Assembly (NCBI GenBank): GCA_037179515.1
Contig: JAXCGZ010007570.1
Location: 40,001-104,000 of the forward strand
DNA: 64,000 nucleotides
Origin: Halocaridina rubra
Taxonomy: Eukaryota > Arthropoda > Malacostraca > Decapoda > Atyidae
Direction: 5' to 3'
Shown one piece after another: positions 1 through 11,874 of the stretch. Positions within the stretch are counted from its first letter, which is position 1. The number at the start of each line of letters is the position of its first letter. Below the pieces are notes generated by a model. It was not told the origin of the DNA and did no database searches. It was given only the letters and a program-made list of their open reading frames with translations. The translations under genes and the position numbers were made by a program.

Positions 1-1320
1 GTATCTTCCCGTCTCCTCATTGGTTCCATTTTATACTTAGTGATACTTATCACACCTGTCCTTAAAACTATGGATTCAGATAGCATTAACTACCTCCTCG
101 CTTAGCCAATTCCAATTATCAACTACTCTTACACTGAAAAAGTATTTCCTTACATCCTGCAAAGAAGTTTTCTTACGAAGCTTCAAACTATGACCTCTAG
201 TTCTAGTGCCAGCCATATCAAAATATCCATCCCTATCCACTCTATCATAACCATGAAGAAATTTAAACACTGTCACCATATCCCCCCTCAATCTTCATGC
301 TTCAAGTGATAGTAAGTCTAATTCCCTCAGCCTCTCATCATAACTGAGATTGCGTATTTCTGGCACCAGTTTCGTGGAATGTCTTTGAACTTTTTCAAGC
401 TTAGCTATGTGCTTTTTCAAGTGTGGATTCCAAAAGGGGGCTGCATATTCGAGTTTTGGCCTCACATAGGTTACATAAATATTTCTGAACATTTCCTTGT
501 CCATGTGCCTGAAGGCTACCCTCACGTTTGATAAGAATGCTTATGCTGCCCTTACTATACCATTTATATGTATTTCTGGAGACAAATCTGCCAGTATGTT
601 TACTCCTAGATCTCTCTCATTTTCTGTCTTTTGAAGTTGTACTCCAGCCACCGAGTAGTCAAGCTTGGTCCTTCTTGCACTTGTACCCATTCTCATTACC
701 TTACATTTTGAAGAATTGAATTTCATTAGCAACTTTTCTGACCACTCATGCAGACTATTTAGATCCTCCTGAAGGTCTCTACCATTGTGCTTGTTTTTTA
801 CTTTCTTCACAATCTTTGCATCATCTGCAAACATATTCATGAATGAATTTACAGACTCTGGTAGGTCATTTACATATACAAGGAACAAAAGTGGCCCTAA
901 AACTGAACCCTGTGGAACTACACTACTAACTCTTCTCCATTCAGATACTGAGTGTCTTACTCTAACCCTCTGTTCCCATCCTTCTAAGTAAGTTTTTATC
1001 CATTCCAAGACATTTCCACCTATTCTAGCCATTGCTTGCAGCTTCCTAATAAGTCTCCCATGTGGAACAGTGTCACACGCTTTCTGGAAGTCTAGGAATA
1101 TGAAATCTGCCCAGCCCTCTCTTTCCTGTAAGATTCGGCTTACCTCATCATAAAATTCTTATAAGTTTATTACTGTTGATCTACCTTCTCTGAAGCCATG
1201 TTGCCTCACTGACAAAAAGTTGAAGGATTCCAAGTGAAGAGAGATATGTTTCCTTAGTAGTTTCTCCATAACTTTGCAAAGTATGCTGGTCAAGAAAACT
1301 GGTCTATAGTTCAGAGCCGC
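1..1320 (-). mobile_element. CR1/L2-group LINE copy 1, 5'-truncated, 3' end cut by window edge
   Basis: On the minus strand this matches the 3' part of the LINE family that fills the window: ORF2 reverse-transcriptase middle, RT C-terminal region and start of the 3' UTR. The window begins inside the 3' stem-loop region. The 5' break is near 1320, where the next copy's tail repeats begin after a few AT-rich bases, with no microsatellite between. Divergence from its neighbour (copy 2) is low. Confidence 0.9.
76..1320 (-). pseudogene. LINE ORF2 fragment (reverse transcriptase and C-terminal part), decayed
   Basis: The translated minus strand shows the RT palm segment with the PQGS and FADD motifs, then the CR1-type C-terminal region (EYAAPFWNPHLKKHI; RGHSLKLRKK; VVDNWNWLSEEV). 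At least three in-frame stops break it, at about 1159-1161 (Leu or Thr zone before EFYDEV), 541-543 (TAT to TAA in the AAYAFLSNV segment) and 295-297 (AGA to TGA). An ordinary dead 5'-truncated copy: endonuclease and ORF1 are absent. Without repair it cannot make an active RT. Confidence 0.88.
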
Positions 1321-1460
1321 ATGTATTTATGTACTTACCTAATTGTACTTACCTAATTGTGTTTACAGGAAAGATCCCAAAGCTCGTATCTTCCCGTCTC
1401 CTGATCGGTTCCATTTTATACTTAGTGATACCTATCATACCTGACCTTAAAACTATGGAT

Positions 1461-4242
1461 TCAGATAGCATTAACTACCTCTTCGCTTAGCCAGTTCCAA
1501 TTATCAACTACTCTTACACTGAAATAGTATTTCCTTACATCCTGCAAAGAATTTTTCTTACGAAGCTTCAAACTATGACCTCTAGTTCTAGAGCCAGCCA
1601 TATCAAAATATCGATCCCTATCCACTCTATCATAACCATGAAGGAATTTAAACACTGTCACCATATCCCCCCTCAATCTTCTTGCTTTGAGTGATAGTAA
1701 GTCTAATTCCCTCAGCCTCTCATCATAACTGAGATTGCGTATTTCTGGCACCATTTTCGTGGAATGTCTTTGTACTTTTTCAAGCTTAGCTATGTGCTTT
1801 TTCAAGTGTAGATTCCAAAAGGGGGCTGCATATTCGAGTTTTGGCCTCACATTGGTTACGTAAATATTTCTGAACATTTCCTTGTCCATGTGCCTGAAGG
1901 CTACCCTTACATTTGATAAGAATGCATATGCTGCCCTTACTATGCCATTTATATGCATTTCTGGAGACAAATCTGCCAGTATGTTTACTCCTAGATCTCT
2001 CTCATTTTCTGTCTCTTGAAGTTGTACTCCAGCCACCGAGTAGTCAAGCTTGGGCCTTCTTGCATTTGTACTCATTCTCATTACCTTACATTTTGAAGAA
2101 TTGAATTTCATTAGCAACTTTTCTGACCACTCATGCAGATTATTTAGATCCTCCTGAAGTTCTCTACCATTGTTCTCGTTTTTTACTTTCTTCACAATCT
2201 TTGCATCATCTGCAAACATATTCATGAATGAATTTACAGACTCTGGTAGGTTATTTACATATACAAGGAACAAAGGTGGCCCTAAAACTGAACCCTGTGG
2301 AACTACACTACTAACTCTTCTCCATTCAGATACTGAGTGTCTTACTCTAACCCTCTGTTCCCTTCCTTCTAAGTAAGTTTTTATCCATTCCAAAACATTT
2401 CCACCTATTCTAGCCATTGCTTGCAGCTTCCTAATAAGTCTCCCATGTGGAACAGTGTCACACGCTTTCTGGAAGTCTAGGAATATGCAATCTGCCCAGT
2501 CCTCTCTTTCCTGTAAGATTCGTCTTACCTCATCATAAAATTCTGATAAGTTTGTTACTGATGATCTACCTTCTCTGAAGCCATGTTGCCTCACTGACAA
2601 AAAGTTTAAGGATTCCAAGTGAAGAGAGACATGTTTCCTTAGTAGTTTCTCCATAACTTTGCAAACTATACTGGTCAAGGAAACTGGTCTATAGTTCAGA
2701 GCCTTATCCCTCCTTCCCTTTTTAAAGAGAGTTATCACATTTGCTTGTTCCCAGCATCTTGGAATCTCCCCTGACTCCAGTGACTTTTTAAATATGATAC
2801 CCAGTGCCACTGATATTGAGTTTGCTCAATTATTAAGTACATGAGGGGATATGTCACCATGACCTGTCGCTTTATGAACATCTAAATCCATGAGCGCTTT
2901 GCATACCTCTGTGGCTGTAAGGTTGATGTTCTCTAATACCGGCCCTTGAGCTTCTATCTCTGCAATCTAAGGGGGTGGGGTATTTTCTACTGCAAATACT
3001 GACTTAATCTCCTTGTTCAATTCTTTGTAGATCTCTTCATCCGTCTCAGTGATGCTTCCATCCGCTCTCTTTAGCCTTAAAACCTTTCTTTTACCTTCAG
3101 TTTTCCTCTGATAAAGCTGTGGAAAAGCTTGGGATTTTCTTTAGCCTTCCTTGTGATGTCCCTCTCATAGTCTCTCTCTGCCTCTCTCCTTTTACTTAGG
3201 TAGTCATTTCTTGCTCTTTTGTAGGTTTGCCAGGCATTTATGTTTTTTCTCCTCCTATACCTTTTCCAGCATTTGTCTCTCCATTCCTTAACTCTTTTAC
3301 ACTCATTATCGAACCATTTCTCTCTGGCATGAATTACACCTACTTTGGTGACAGGTATGCAGCAATCTACTATCTTCCCATATTTCTCACAAAAGATGTC
3401 ATACATTTCTTGTACAGATTTGTTGTAAAATAAGACTCTCCAGTCAATAATTGCAAAAAGCTCATTCATTTTGATGTAATCTCCTTTCAGATAGTTCCCC
3501 TTCATGTCCTCAGTGCCTCTACTCTCAGGCAGAATATCTTCAATGATATACTCTATCAACAACACCCAGTGGTCACTCTTTCCAATTGGGGGTTCATACT
3601 CAATTTTTTCAATATCCAACACATTATCTGTGAATACTAGAACAAGTAGTGATGGCTCATCTCCACCCATAGCCGTCGTTGGTTCCATTACATGTTGGTG
3701 TAGAAAATTCCCTTGTACGCAATCTAGGAATCTTGCCCCGAATGAGTCCTCACCACTGTGTGGGTCAAGATTTATCCAATCTATCTCTTTATTATTAAAA
3801 TCTCCCATAATCAAAATCCTACATTTTTTCTCCCGTGCCATGTTAACAACTGAGTTTATGACTTCAATAGTACCTATATGACTTTCCTCATAAATTTCTA
3901 GCCTATTCTGGTTCCTTGGTGGGTTATATACAACAGTTGTTAGTATGCTCTCGGACCCAGTATTTATGCGAGCAACAAGAAATTCTTTGAACTCACTTTC
4001 TATAGCCAAGTTTATTTCTTCAACTTGAATCCTTTCATTTATGAGCAGTGCTATCCCTCCACCAGTCCTCTCAGATCTTTCAACCCTTAACATTCTGAAG
4101 CCCTTAGGAAAACTGTGACACTGTTTATGTCCTCACTCAACTTAGTCTCTGTAATTGCTACTATATCCGCCTTACTGTTGTGGATCCTATCTTTTAATTT
4201 TACTGCCTTACCAGCTAATCCATCAGCATTTCTGTATAACAA
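1461..4242 (-). pseudogene. LINE ORF2 (APE endonuclease plus reverse transcriptase), broken
   Basis: The endonuclease half (4093 to 3077) shows MGDFNNKEIDW and GKSDHWVLL, the Asn and Ser-Asp-His signatures of APE-type LINE endonucleases. The RT half is open for 449 codons (2810 to 1461) with VPQGSVLGPPLFLVYVNNL and FADD, then the CR1-like C-terminal region. Breaks: a one-base loss in a T run near 4110, a one-base loss near 3085 (KVKE then out of frame), a stop near 2823, and CAG to TAG near 2970. Function of an intact copy would be nicking the target and copying LINE RNA there. This copy is dead but lightly damaged. Confidence 0.88.
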
Positions 4243-4244
4243 TC

Positions 4245-4838
4245 TTAATGAGGCCCCATCCCCTGATCTTCTGTCATTATCTTCTTTATTTCCCCTTTGT
4301 CTGGAAGAACTCTGAAATGAAAATTTTTCTTCTGTTCTTCATTTCTTTCCTCATTTAACCTTCTTGCCTCTTCCAACAAGTTATTGGTCTTTCCCATCTC
4401 TTCCTGTGTTCTGTATCGTCTAATGAACGCTTCTTTGAATTCTTGAAGGTCTTTTAGACTGTTTTTTCTCAAGAATATTTCCCTACATGTTTCCCCTCTC
4501 TCAAAGGTTACTTTTGTTGGTCTCGGCTCTCCTTCCTTCAAATATTTGCCTAGTTGGTGTATGTTTACAATATCCTCAGGACCACAAACTACTCCAAGCT
4601 TTCTTATCAGGTCTGCAACCCTAGCATTATTTTCTTCAAGTCTCCCCTGCCATGTTGGCTCCTGGGATTCGCTTATGCCTGAGATTACCACTATCTTCTC
4701 TTTATCAAGTCCCTTTTTGATGAGTGGGTTTGCTGTTTCCATCATAACGTCTTTCATTGTTTCGATTACTGTCTCTTTATAGTCAACTGTTTGTATGTTT
4801 TCCAGTGCCACCACCTTTACAGCCTCTTTTACTGCCAC
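4245..4838 (-). pseudogene. LINE ORF1 C-terminal part (coiled-coil end plus RRM-like nucleic-acid-binding domain)
   Basis: An open frame of 197 codons, truncated at its N-terminus by the 5' break. The visible core VISGISESQEPTWQGRLEE, VGVVCGPEDI-type segment, IHQLGKY, RPTKVTFERGE and FIRRYRTQEEM has the layout of the RRM-like plus C-terminal domain of LINE ORF1 proteins, which coat LINE RNA as a chaperone. It ends GMGPH then TAA. The last 27 codons overlap the -1 frame of ORF2, and the slippery heptamer A AAT TTT lies at 4320-4326 in the ORF1 frame. Product class is confident; exact fold is inferred from family knowledge. Confidence 0.82.
4320..4326 (-). promoter_or_regulatory. Candidate -1 ribosomal frameshift heptamer in LINE copy 2
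   Basis: Reads AAATTTT on the minus strand. In the ORF1 frame it parses as A AAT TTT, a canonical X XXY YYZ slippery site. A -1 slip enters the ORF2 frame, which is open from here through the start of the endonuclease (78 nt to 4242). Confidence 0.6.
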
Positions 4839-4855
4839 ATTCCCCTATGTATATA

Positions 4856-5188
4856 TGTACTTACCTAATTGTACTTACCTAATTGCATTTACGGGAAAGA
4901 GCCCAAAGCTCGTATCTTCCCGTCTCCTCATCGGTTCCATTTTATACTTAGTGATACTTATCATACCTGTCCTTAAAACTATGGATTCAGATAGCAATAA
5001 CTACCTCCTCGCTTAACCAATTCCAATTATCAACTACTCTTACACTGAAAAAGTATTTCCTTACAGCCTGCAAAGAAGTTTTCTTACGAAGCTTCAAACT
5101 ATGACCTATAGTTCTAGAGCCAGCCATATCAAAATATCGATCCCTATCCACTCTATCATAACCATGAAGGAATTTAAAGACTGTCACC

Positions 5189-5190
<2 letters not shown>
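4856..5190 (-). mobile_element. LINE copy 3, 3'-terminal fragment
   Basis: Holds only the last about 65 codons of ORF2, the 3' stem-loop and two GTAAGTAC-type tail repeats. It is 5'-truncated directly at the (TA)n tract that starts at 5191. It abuts the truncated 5' end of copy 2. Confidence 0.88.
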
Positions 5191-5237
<47 letters not shown>

Positions 5238-5275
5238 AATATATATATATATATATTATATATATATATATATAT
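5191..5275. repeat. (TA)n microsatellite, imperfect
   Basis: About 85 bp of alternating TA with a few phase breaks, starting with TGTGTATATA. It sits between the 5' break of LINE copy 3 and the 3' tail of LINE copy 4. Confidence 0.95.
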
Positions 5276-5276
5276 G

Positions 5277-6122
5277 TGATTACCTATTTGTGTTTACGGG
5301 AAAGAGCCCAAAGCTCGTATCTTCCCGTCTCCTGATCGGTTCCATTTTTAGACTTAGTGATACTTATCATACCTGTCCTTAAAACTATGGATTGAGATAG
5401 CCTTAACTACCTCCTCGCTTAGCGAATTCCAATTATCAACTACTCTTACACTGAAAAAGTATTTCCTTACATCCTGCAAACAAGTTTTCTTACGAAGCTT
5501 CAAACTATGACCTCTAGTTCTAGAGCCAGCCATATCGAAATATCGATCCCTATCCACTCTATCATAACCATGAAGGAATTTAAAGACTGTCACCATATCC
5601 CCCCTTACTCTTCTAGCTTCGAGTGATGGCAAGTCTAATTCCCTCAGCCTCTCATCATAACCGAGATTGCGTATTTCTGGCACCAGTTTCGTGGCATGTC
5701 TTTGAACTTTTTCAAGCTTAGCTATGTGCTTTTTCAAGTGCGGATTCCAAAAGGGGGCTGCATATTCGAGTTTTGGCCTCACATAGGTTACATAAATATT
5801 TCTGAACATTTCCTTGTCCATGTGCCTGAAGGCTACCCTTACATTTGATAAGAATGCATATGCTGCCCTTACTACGCCATTTATATGTATTTCTGGAGAC
5901 AAATCTGCCAGTATTTTTACTCCTAGATCTCTCTCATTTTCTGTCTCTTGAAGTTGTACTCCAGCCACCGAGTAGTCAAGCTTGGGCCTTCTTGCACTTG
6001 TACCCATTCTCATTACCTTACATTTTGAGGTATTGAATTTCATTAGCCACTTTTCTGACCACTCATGCAGATTATTTAGATCCTCCTGAAGTTCTCTACC
6101 ATTGTTCTCGTTTTTTACTTTC

Positions 6123-6126
<4 letters not shown>
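5277..6126 (-). mobile_element. LINE copy 4, 5'-truncated
   Basis: A minus-strand 3' fragment whose tail touches the (TA)n tract on the left and whose 5' break falls exactly at the (TG)n tract on the right. It contains the RT C-terminal region and the 3' UTR. Confidence 0.9.
5354..6126 (-). pseudogene. LINE ORF2 C-terminal fragment, open
   Basis: About 250 codons without a stop, from KKVKNENNGRELQEDL to the natural ORF2 terminus SFKDRYDKYH. It starts just after the RT FADD motif, so the catalytic core is missing. The open frame continues into the (TG)n tract as a run of Thr-His, which is a repeat artefact and not protein. Confidence 0.85.

Positions 6127-6174
<48 letters not shown>
6127..6174. 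repeat. (TG)n microsatellite
   Basis: About 48 bp of TG (CA on the other strand) between the 5' break of LINE copy 4 and the tail of LINE copy 5. Confidence 0.97.
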
Positions 6175-6179
<5 letters not shown>

Positions 6180-8010
6180 TGTGATAACCTAATTGTGTTT
6201 ACGGTAAAGAGCCCAAAGCTCGTATCTTCCCGTCTCCTCATCGGTTCCATTTTATACTTAGTGATATTTATACCTGTCCTTAAAACTATGGATTGAGATA
6301 GCATTAACTACCTCCTCGCTTAGCGAATTCCAATTATCAACTACTCTTTCACTGAAAAAGTATTTCCTTACATCCTGCAAAGAAGTTTTCTTACGAAGCT
6401 TCAAACTATGACCTCTAGTTCTAGAGCCAGCCATATCAAAATATCGATCCCTATCCACTCTATCATAACTATGAAGGAATTTAAAGACTGTCACCATATC
6501 CCTCCTTACTCTTCTAGCTTCGAGTGATGGTAAGTCTATTTCCCTCAGCCTCTCATCATAACTGAGATTGCGTATTTCTGGCACCAGTTTCGTGGCATGT
6601 CTTTGAACTTTTTCAAGCTTAGCTATGTGCTTTTTCAAGTGCGGATTCCAAAAGGGGGCTGCATATTCGAGTTTTGACCTCACATAGGTTACATAAATAT
6701 TTCTGAACATTTCCTTGTCCATGTGCCTGAAGGCTACCCTTACATTTGATAAGAATGCATATGCTGCCCTTACTATGCCATATATGTATTTCTGGAGACA
6801 AATCTGCCAATATGTTTACTCCTAGATCTCTCTCATTTTCTGTCTCTTGAAGTTGTACTCCAGCCACCGAGTAGTCAAGCTTGGGCCTTCTTGCACTTGT
6901 ACCCATTCTCATTACCTTACATTTTGAAGTATTGAATTTCATTAGCCACTTTTCTGACCACTCATGCAGATTATTTAGATCCTCCTGAAGTTCTCTACCA
7001 TTGTTCTCGTTTTTTACTTTCTTCACAATCTTTGCATCATCTGCAAACATATTCATGAATGAATTTACACACTCTGGTAGGTCATTTACATATACAAGGA
7101 ACAAAAGTGGCTCTAAAACTGAACCCTGTGGAACTCCACTACTAATTCTTTTCCATTCAGACACTGAGTGTCTTACTCTAACCCTCTGTTCCCTTCCTTC
7201 TAAGTAAGTTTTTATCCATTCCAAAACATTTCCACCTATTCTAGCCATTGATGGCAGCTTCTTAATAAGTCTCCCATGTGGAACAGTGTCAAACGCTTTC
7301 TGGAAGTTTAGGAATATGCAATCTGCCCATCCCTCTCTTTCCTGTAAGATTTGGCTTACCTCATCATAAAATTCTAATAAGTTTGTTACTGTTGATCTAC
7401 CTTCTCTGAAGCCATGTTGCCTCACTGACAAAAAGTTGAAGGATTCCAAGTGAAGAGAGATATGTTTCCTTAGTAGTTTCTCCATAACTTTGCAAACTAT
7501 GCTGGTCAAGGAAACTGGTCTATAGTTCAGAGCCGTATCCCTCCTTCCCTTTTTGAAGATAGGTATCACATTTGCTTGTTTCCAGCATCTTGGAATCTCC
7601 CCCGACTCCAGTGACTCCTTAAATATGATACTTAGTGCCACTGATATTGTGTTTGCGCATTTTTTAAGCACATGAGGGGATATGTCATCAGGACCTGTAG
7701 CTTTATGAACATCTAAATCCATCAGCGCTTTGCATACCTCTGTGGCTGTAAGGTTGATGTTCTCTAATAGCGGCCCTTGAGCTTCTATCACTGCAATCTG
7801 AGGGGGTGGGGTATTTTCTACTGTAAATACTGACTAAAACTCCTTGTTCAATTCTTTGCAGATCTCTTCATCCGTCTCAGTGATGCTTCCATCCGCTCTC
7901 TTTAGCCTTAAAACCTGTTCTTTTACCTTCAGTTTTCCTCTGATAAAGCTGTGGAAAAGCTTGGGATTTTCTTTAGCCTTCCTGGTGATGTCCCTCTCAT
8001 AGTCTCTCTC
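6180..8010 (-). mobile_element. LINE copy 5, 5'-truncated at end of endonuclease linker
   Basis: A minus-strand copy carrying the linker between endonuclease and RT, the whole RT and the 3' UTR with tail. The 5' break is at about 8010, after the basic segment encoding RDYERDITRKAKENP, where it meets unassigned DNA. Confidence 0.9.
6258..8008 (-). pseudogene. LINE ORF2 fragment (reverse transcriptase), broken
   Basis: The RT core is open from 7791 down to about 6785, with HKATGPDDISPHVLKK, YRPVSLTS, FRxGRSTVTNLLEF, VPQGSVLEPLLFL and FADD. A two-base loss near 6780 shifts frame, and the C-terminal part continues in another frame (6722 to 6258). Upstream, CAG to TAG at 7834-7836 stops the frame in the linker. 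The endonuclease is absent by truncation. Motif order and spacing are those of CR1/L2-group RT. Confidence 0.87.
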
Positions 8011-8352
<342 letters not shown>

Positions 8353-9474
8353 TAAAAAATATATATTTGTTGTATGACGAGACTGTCCAAAATATTAAAG
8401 GAAAAAATTAAGAACATTTTCGTGAGGGGAAAGAGTGGAAGCTGTCCTGTTCTGCTTTGAAGGAAGTTTAGAAGAGTTGCCAGAGGTGAAGCCGTCACAT
8501 CACATTACCTAATTTTTTGTGTAAATTGGGTAGAGCTCTTAAGCCGTTTACCTGATCCTGTGGTTCCATATAATGTTAAAATCAGTATCCTTCCCATTTA
8601 TATCAATTTGACAGTTAGTTTGATACACGAAATAATTGAATAAGTAAATACATACCAGTAATAGGCCTGTCAACAGTACTGAGTTAAGTTGCCAAGTAGC
8701 ACATCTGTCTTATTTTTCTTTTTTCTTTTTTAGCTTTCTCTTTGATTATTTTTTTATTTTGTATATATATTGAGTTAAATGTAAAGTCTGATCATGTGAT
8801 GACATACCTTGGGTAGCAAGTGAGTTTATCAGTTAAGAAGAATATATAGCAGAAACAGGTGGGTGTCTCCTCAAATACAAATTCAAATTTTCCTTCAAAA
8901 TGACTTTTGTTTTGTTTGCATTTTTTTCTTTTTTTCCCTGAAATTCCCAAAGTCAGATTTTTAAGTTATAATGTGTGTTACCAGAAAAGAGATAAATTGA
9001 GTCACTAAATAGAACTTATATGAAGATATAAAAATTCTGTGTGAAGCTTAAATAAAAGTTTTCTCTCTTTTTCTCTTTCTCTTCTTTTCTCTATATTCTG
9101 TGAAAGGGAAAACATAAAAATGAGACCATCTCTGTCCCAATCCTCCCCCACCCATGGGTCGGGAGGAGGGGTAGCAATTAGGAGATTAAAATAGAAAATC
9201 AAGGATTTAGAGGCAATGGTTATAAGCCTTGATGATAAAATTCGGAATATGGATAGAGACATGAAAGGGAATGAAACACTCGGAGAGGAAATAAGATTTT
9301 TGGAGGAAGCAAATAAAGCACAAGGGCAGGAGAGAAAAGAACTAGAAAAACGAATAAAGAAGCTGGAAGAGGAAAAGAGTGAACTAGAAACCAGAATTGC
9401 TTTACAAGAAGATAACAACAAACAGCTAAAGGACAACCTAATTAGAATTAGATGTTAGTTCACTGCTCTCTTCT

Positions 9475-9642
9475 GAGAGAGGCGAGATTGCAGCTTGGAA
9501 TATCCAGATTAAGGAAAACAATGAACAGTTTAGAAAAGAGTTTCAGGAGCTGAATATGGAGAGAGGCAAGATTGCAGCTTGGAATATCCAGATTAAGGAA
9601 AACAATGAACAGTTTAGAAAAGAGTTTCAGGAGCTGAATATG
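9475..9642 (+). repeat. 84-bp tandem duplication inside LINE ORF1
   Basis: Two adjacent 84-bp units differ by about one base (GGCGAG versus GGCAAG). The other ORF1 copies (40026, 58672) have a single unit. 84 bp equals 28 codons, or four heptads of the coiled coil, so the frame is kept. Confidence 0.93.
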
Positions 9643-10128
9643 GAACATGATGCCATTAAAACTTCCTTTGCTGATGCACTAATGGGGAATGTGGCAGCTA
9701 AGGAGGATGTAAAGGTGGTGGCACTGGAAAACATACAAATAGTTGACCATAAAGAGACAGTAATCGAAAAAATGAAAGACGTTGTGATGGAAAGGGCAAA
9801 TCCGTTGATTAAACAGACACTTGATAAAGAGAAGACATTGACCTGATATGTAAGATTGGAGTAGTTTGTGGTCCTGAGGATATTATAAACATTCACCAAC
9901 TAGGCAAATATTCGAGGGAATGAAAGCAGAGACCAACAAAAGTAACCTTTTTAAGAGAGGGGAAACATGTAGAAAAATACTGATGAGAAAAAAAAATCTA
10001 AAAGACCTTCAAGAATTCAAAGAAGTGTTCATTAGATGATACAGAACACAGGAAGAGATGGGAAAGATAAAAAACTTGTTGGAAGAGGCAAGAAGGTTAA
10101 ATGATGAAAGAAATGAAGAAGAGAAGAA

Positions 10129-10135
10129 AAATTTT
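10129..10135 (+). promoter_or_regulatory. Candidate -1 frameshift heptamer in LINE copy 6
   Basis: AAATTTT, parsing as A AAT TTT in the ORF1 frame. A -1 slip leads into the ORF2 frame, open from here through 10213 and on into the endonuclease. Confidence 0.6.
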
Positions 10136-10212
10136 CATTTCAGAGTTCTTCCAGACAAAGGGGAGATAAAGAAGATAATGACAGAAGATCAGGGGATGGG
10201 GCCTCATTAAAA

Positions 10213-11874
10213 TTGTTATACACAAATGATGATAGATTAGCTAGTAAGGCAGTAGAATTAAAAGATAGGATTCACAACAGTAAGGCAGATATAGTAGCAA
10301 TTACAGAGACTAAGTTGAGTGAGGACATAAACAGTGTTACAGATTTTCCTAAGGGCTTCAGAATATTAAGGGTTGAAAGATCTGAGAGGACTGGTGGAGG
10401 GATAGCACTGCTCATAAGTGAAAGGATTCAAGTTGAAGAAATAAAATTGGCTATAGAAAGTGGGTTCAAGGAGTTTCTTGTTGCTCGCATAAATACTGGG
10501 TCAGAGAGCATTATCATAACTGTTGTATATAACCCACCAAGGAACCAGAATAGGCTAGAAGTTTATGAGGAAAGTCATATAGGTACTATTGAAGGCATAA
10601 ACTCAGTTGTTAACATGGGACGGGAGAGAAAATGAAGGATTTTGATTACAGGAGATTTTAATCATATAGAGATAGATTCCTAGATTGCGTACAAGGGAAT
10701 TTTCTACACCAACATGTAATGGAACCAACGAGGGCCAGGGGTGGAGATAAGCTATCACTACTTGATCTAGTATTCACAGATAATGTGTTGGATATTGAAA
10801 AAATTGAGTATGAACCACCAATTGGAAAGAGTGACCACTGTGTGTTGTTGATTATGTCATTGATGATATTCTGCCTGAGAGTAGAGGCACTGAGGACATG
10901 AGGAGGACCTATCAAAAAGGAGATTACATCAAAATGAATGAGCTTTTTGCAGTTATTGACTGGAGAACCTTTTTTACAACAAATCTGTACAAGAAATGTA
11001 TGGCATCTTTTATGAGAAATATGGGAAGATAGTAGATTGCTGCATACCTGCCACCAAAGTAGTTGTAATTCATGCCAGAGAGAAATGGTTCGATAATGAG
11101 TGTAAAAGAGCTAAGGAGTGGAGATATAAATACTGGAAAAGGTATAGTAGGAGAAAAAGCATAAATACCTAGCAAACCTACAAGAGAGCAAGAAATGAGT
11201 ACCTAAGTAAAAGAAGAGATGCAGAGAGGGACTATGAGAGGGACATCACCAGGAAGGCTAAAGAAAATCCAAAGCTTTTCCACAGCTTTATCAGAGGAAG
11301 ACTGAAGGTACAAGAACAGGTTTTAAGGCCTAAGAGAGCGGATGGAAGCATCACTGAGACGGATGAAGAAATCTGCAAAGAATTGAACAAGGAGTTTCAG
11401 TCAGTATTTACAGTAGAAAATACCCCACTACCTCAGATTGCAGAGATAGAAGCTAAAGGACCGGTATTAGAGAACATCAGCCTTACAGCCACAGAAGTAT
11501 GCAAAGCGATGATGGAATTAGATGTTCATAAAGCTACAGGTCCTGATGATATATCCCCTCATGTACTTAAAAAATGCGCAAGCTCAAAATCAGTGGCACT
11601 AAGTATCATATTTAAGAAGTCACTGGAGTCAGGGGAGATTCCAAGATGCTGGAAACAAGCAAACGTGATACCTATCTTCAAAAAGGGAAGGAGGGATACG
11701 GCTCTTAACTATAGACCAGTTTCCTTGACCAGCATACTTTGCAAAGTTATGGAGAAACTACTAAGGAAACATATCTCTCTTCACTTGAAATCCTTCAACT
11801 TTTTATCAGTGAGGCAACATGGCTTCAGAGAAGGTAGATCAACAGTAACAAATTTATTAGAATTTTATGATGAG
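10213..11874 (+). pseudogene. LINE ORF2, endonuclease and first part of RT, cut by gypsy insertion
   Basis: The endonuclease begins LYTNDDRLASKAVELKDRI with the conserved ITETKL (catalytic Glu) and GRERK. A stop follows at about 10633, then a deletion removes part of the GDFNH segment (GDFNHIEID then a jump). The SDH motif survives near 10832 (GKSDHCVLL). More breaks lie at 10850-11180. From 11383 the RT N-terminal part is open (ATGPDDISPHVLKK, YRPVSLTS, GRSTVTNLLEFYDE) up to the LTR junction at 11874. The RT continues at 21924. Confidence 0.86.
11870..11874 (+). repeat. 5-bp target-site duplication ATGAG, left
   Basis: ATGAG immediately precedes the 5' LTR, and ATGAG recurs at 21919-21923 right after the 3' LTR. 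Uninterrupted LINE copies have this sequence once, so this is a perfect duplication. Confidence 0.93.

Larger units (their letters stand above)
1326..4848 (-). mobile_element. CR1/L2-group LINE copy 2, ORF1 C-terminal half to 3' tail
   Basis: A 3.5-kb minus-strand copy. Reading 5' to 3' (4848 down to 1326) it holds the C-terminal half of ORF1, all of ORF2 and the 3' UTR with the stem-loop, ending in two 14-bp tail repeats of the AATTAGGTAAGTAC type. It is 5'-truncated within ORF1 and abuts the tail of copy 3. Its tail repeat variant (GTAAGTAC) is shared with copy 3, whereas most other copies in the window end in GTAATCAC, suggesting two subfamilies. Confidence 0.92.
9120..10209 (+). pseudogene. 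LINE ORF1 (coiled coil plus RRM-like domain), broken
   Basis: ORF1 starts at the ATG at 9120 (MRPSLSQSSPTHGS), the same start as in copy 8 at 39677. Codon 25 is a stop (CAG to TAG at 9192-9194). The coiled coil follows, rich in Glu and Lys (ELEKRIKKLEEEKSELETRI). A one-base gain near 9445 ends that frame. An 84-bp in-frame tandem duplication at 9475-9642 adds 28 residues. A segment of the RRM-like domain is deleted near 9840 (text jumps from KEKTLT to IGVVCGPEDI), and further indels follow near 9920 and 9950. It ends in the normal terminus before ORF2. Confidence 0.83.

Noticed and set aside
2170..2376. Recurring short antisense frames beginning MFSFFTFF or MIRMHMLPLL across the LINE copies
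   Set aside because: They are antisense shadows of the RT region and repeat only because the LINE does.
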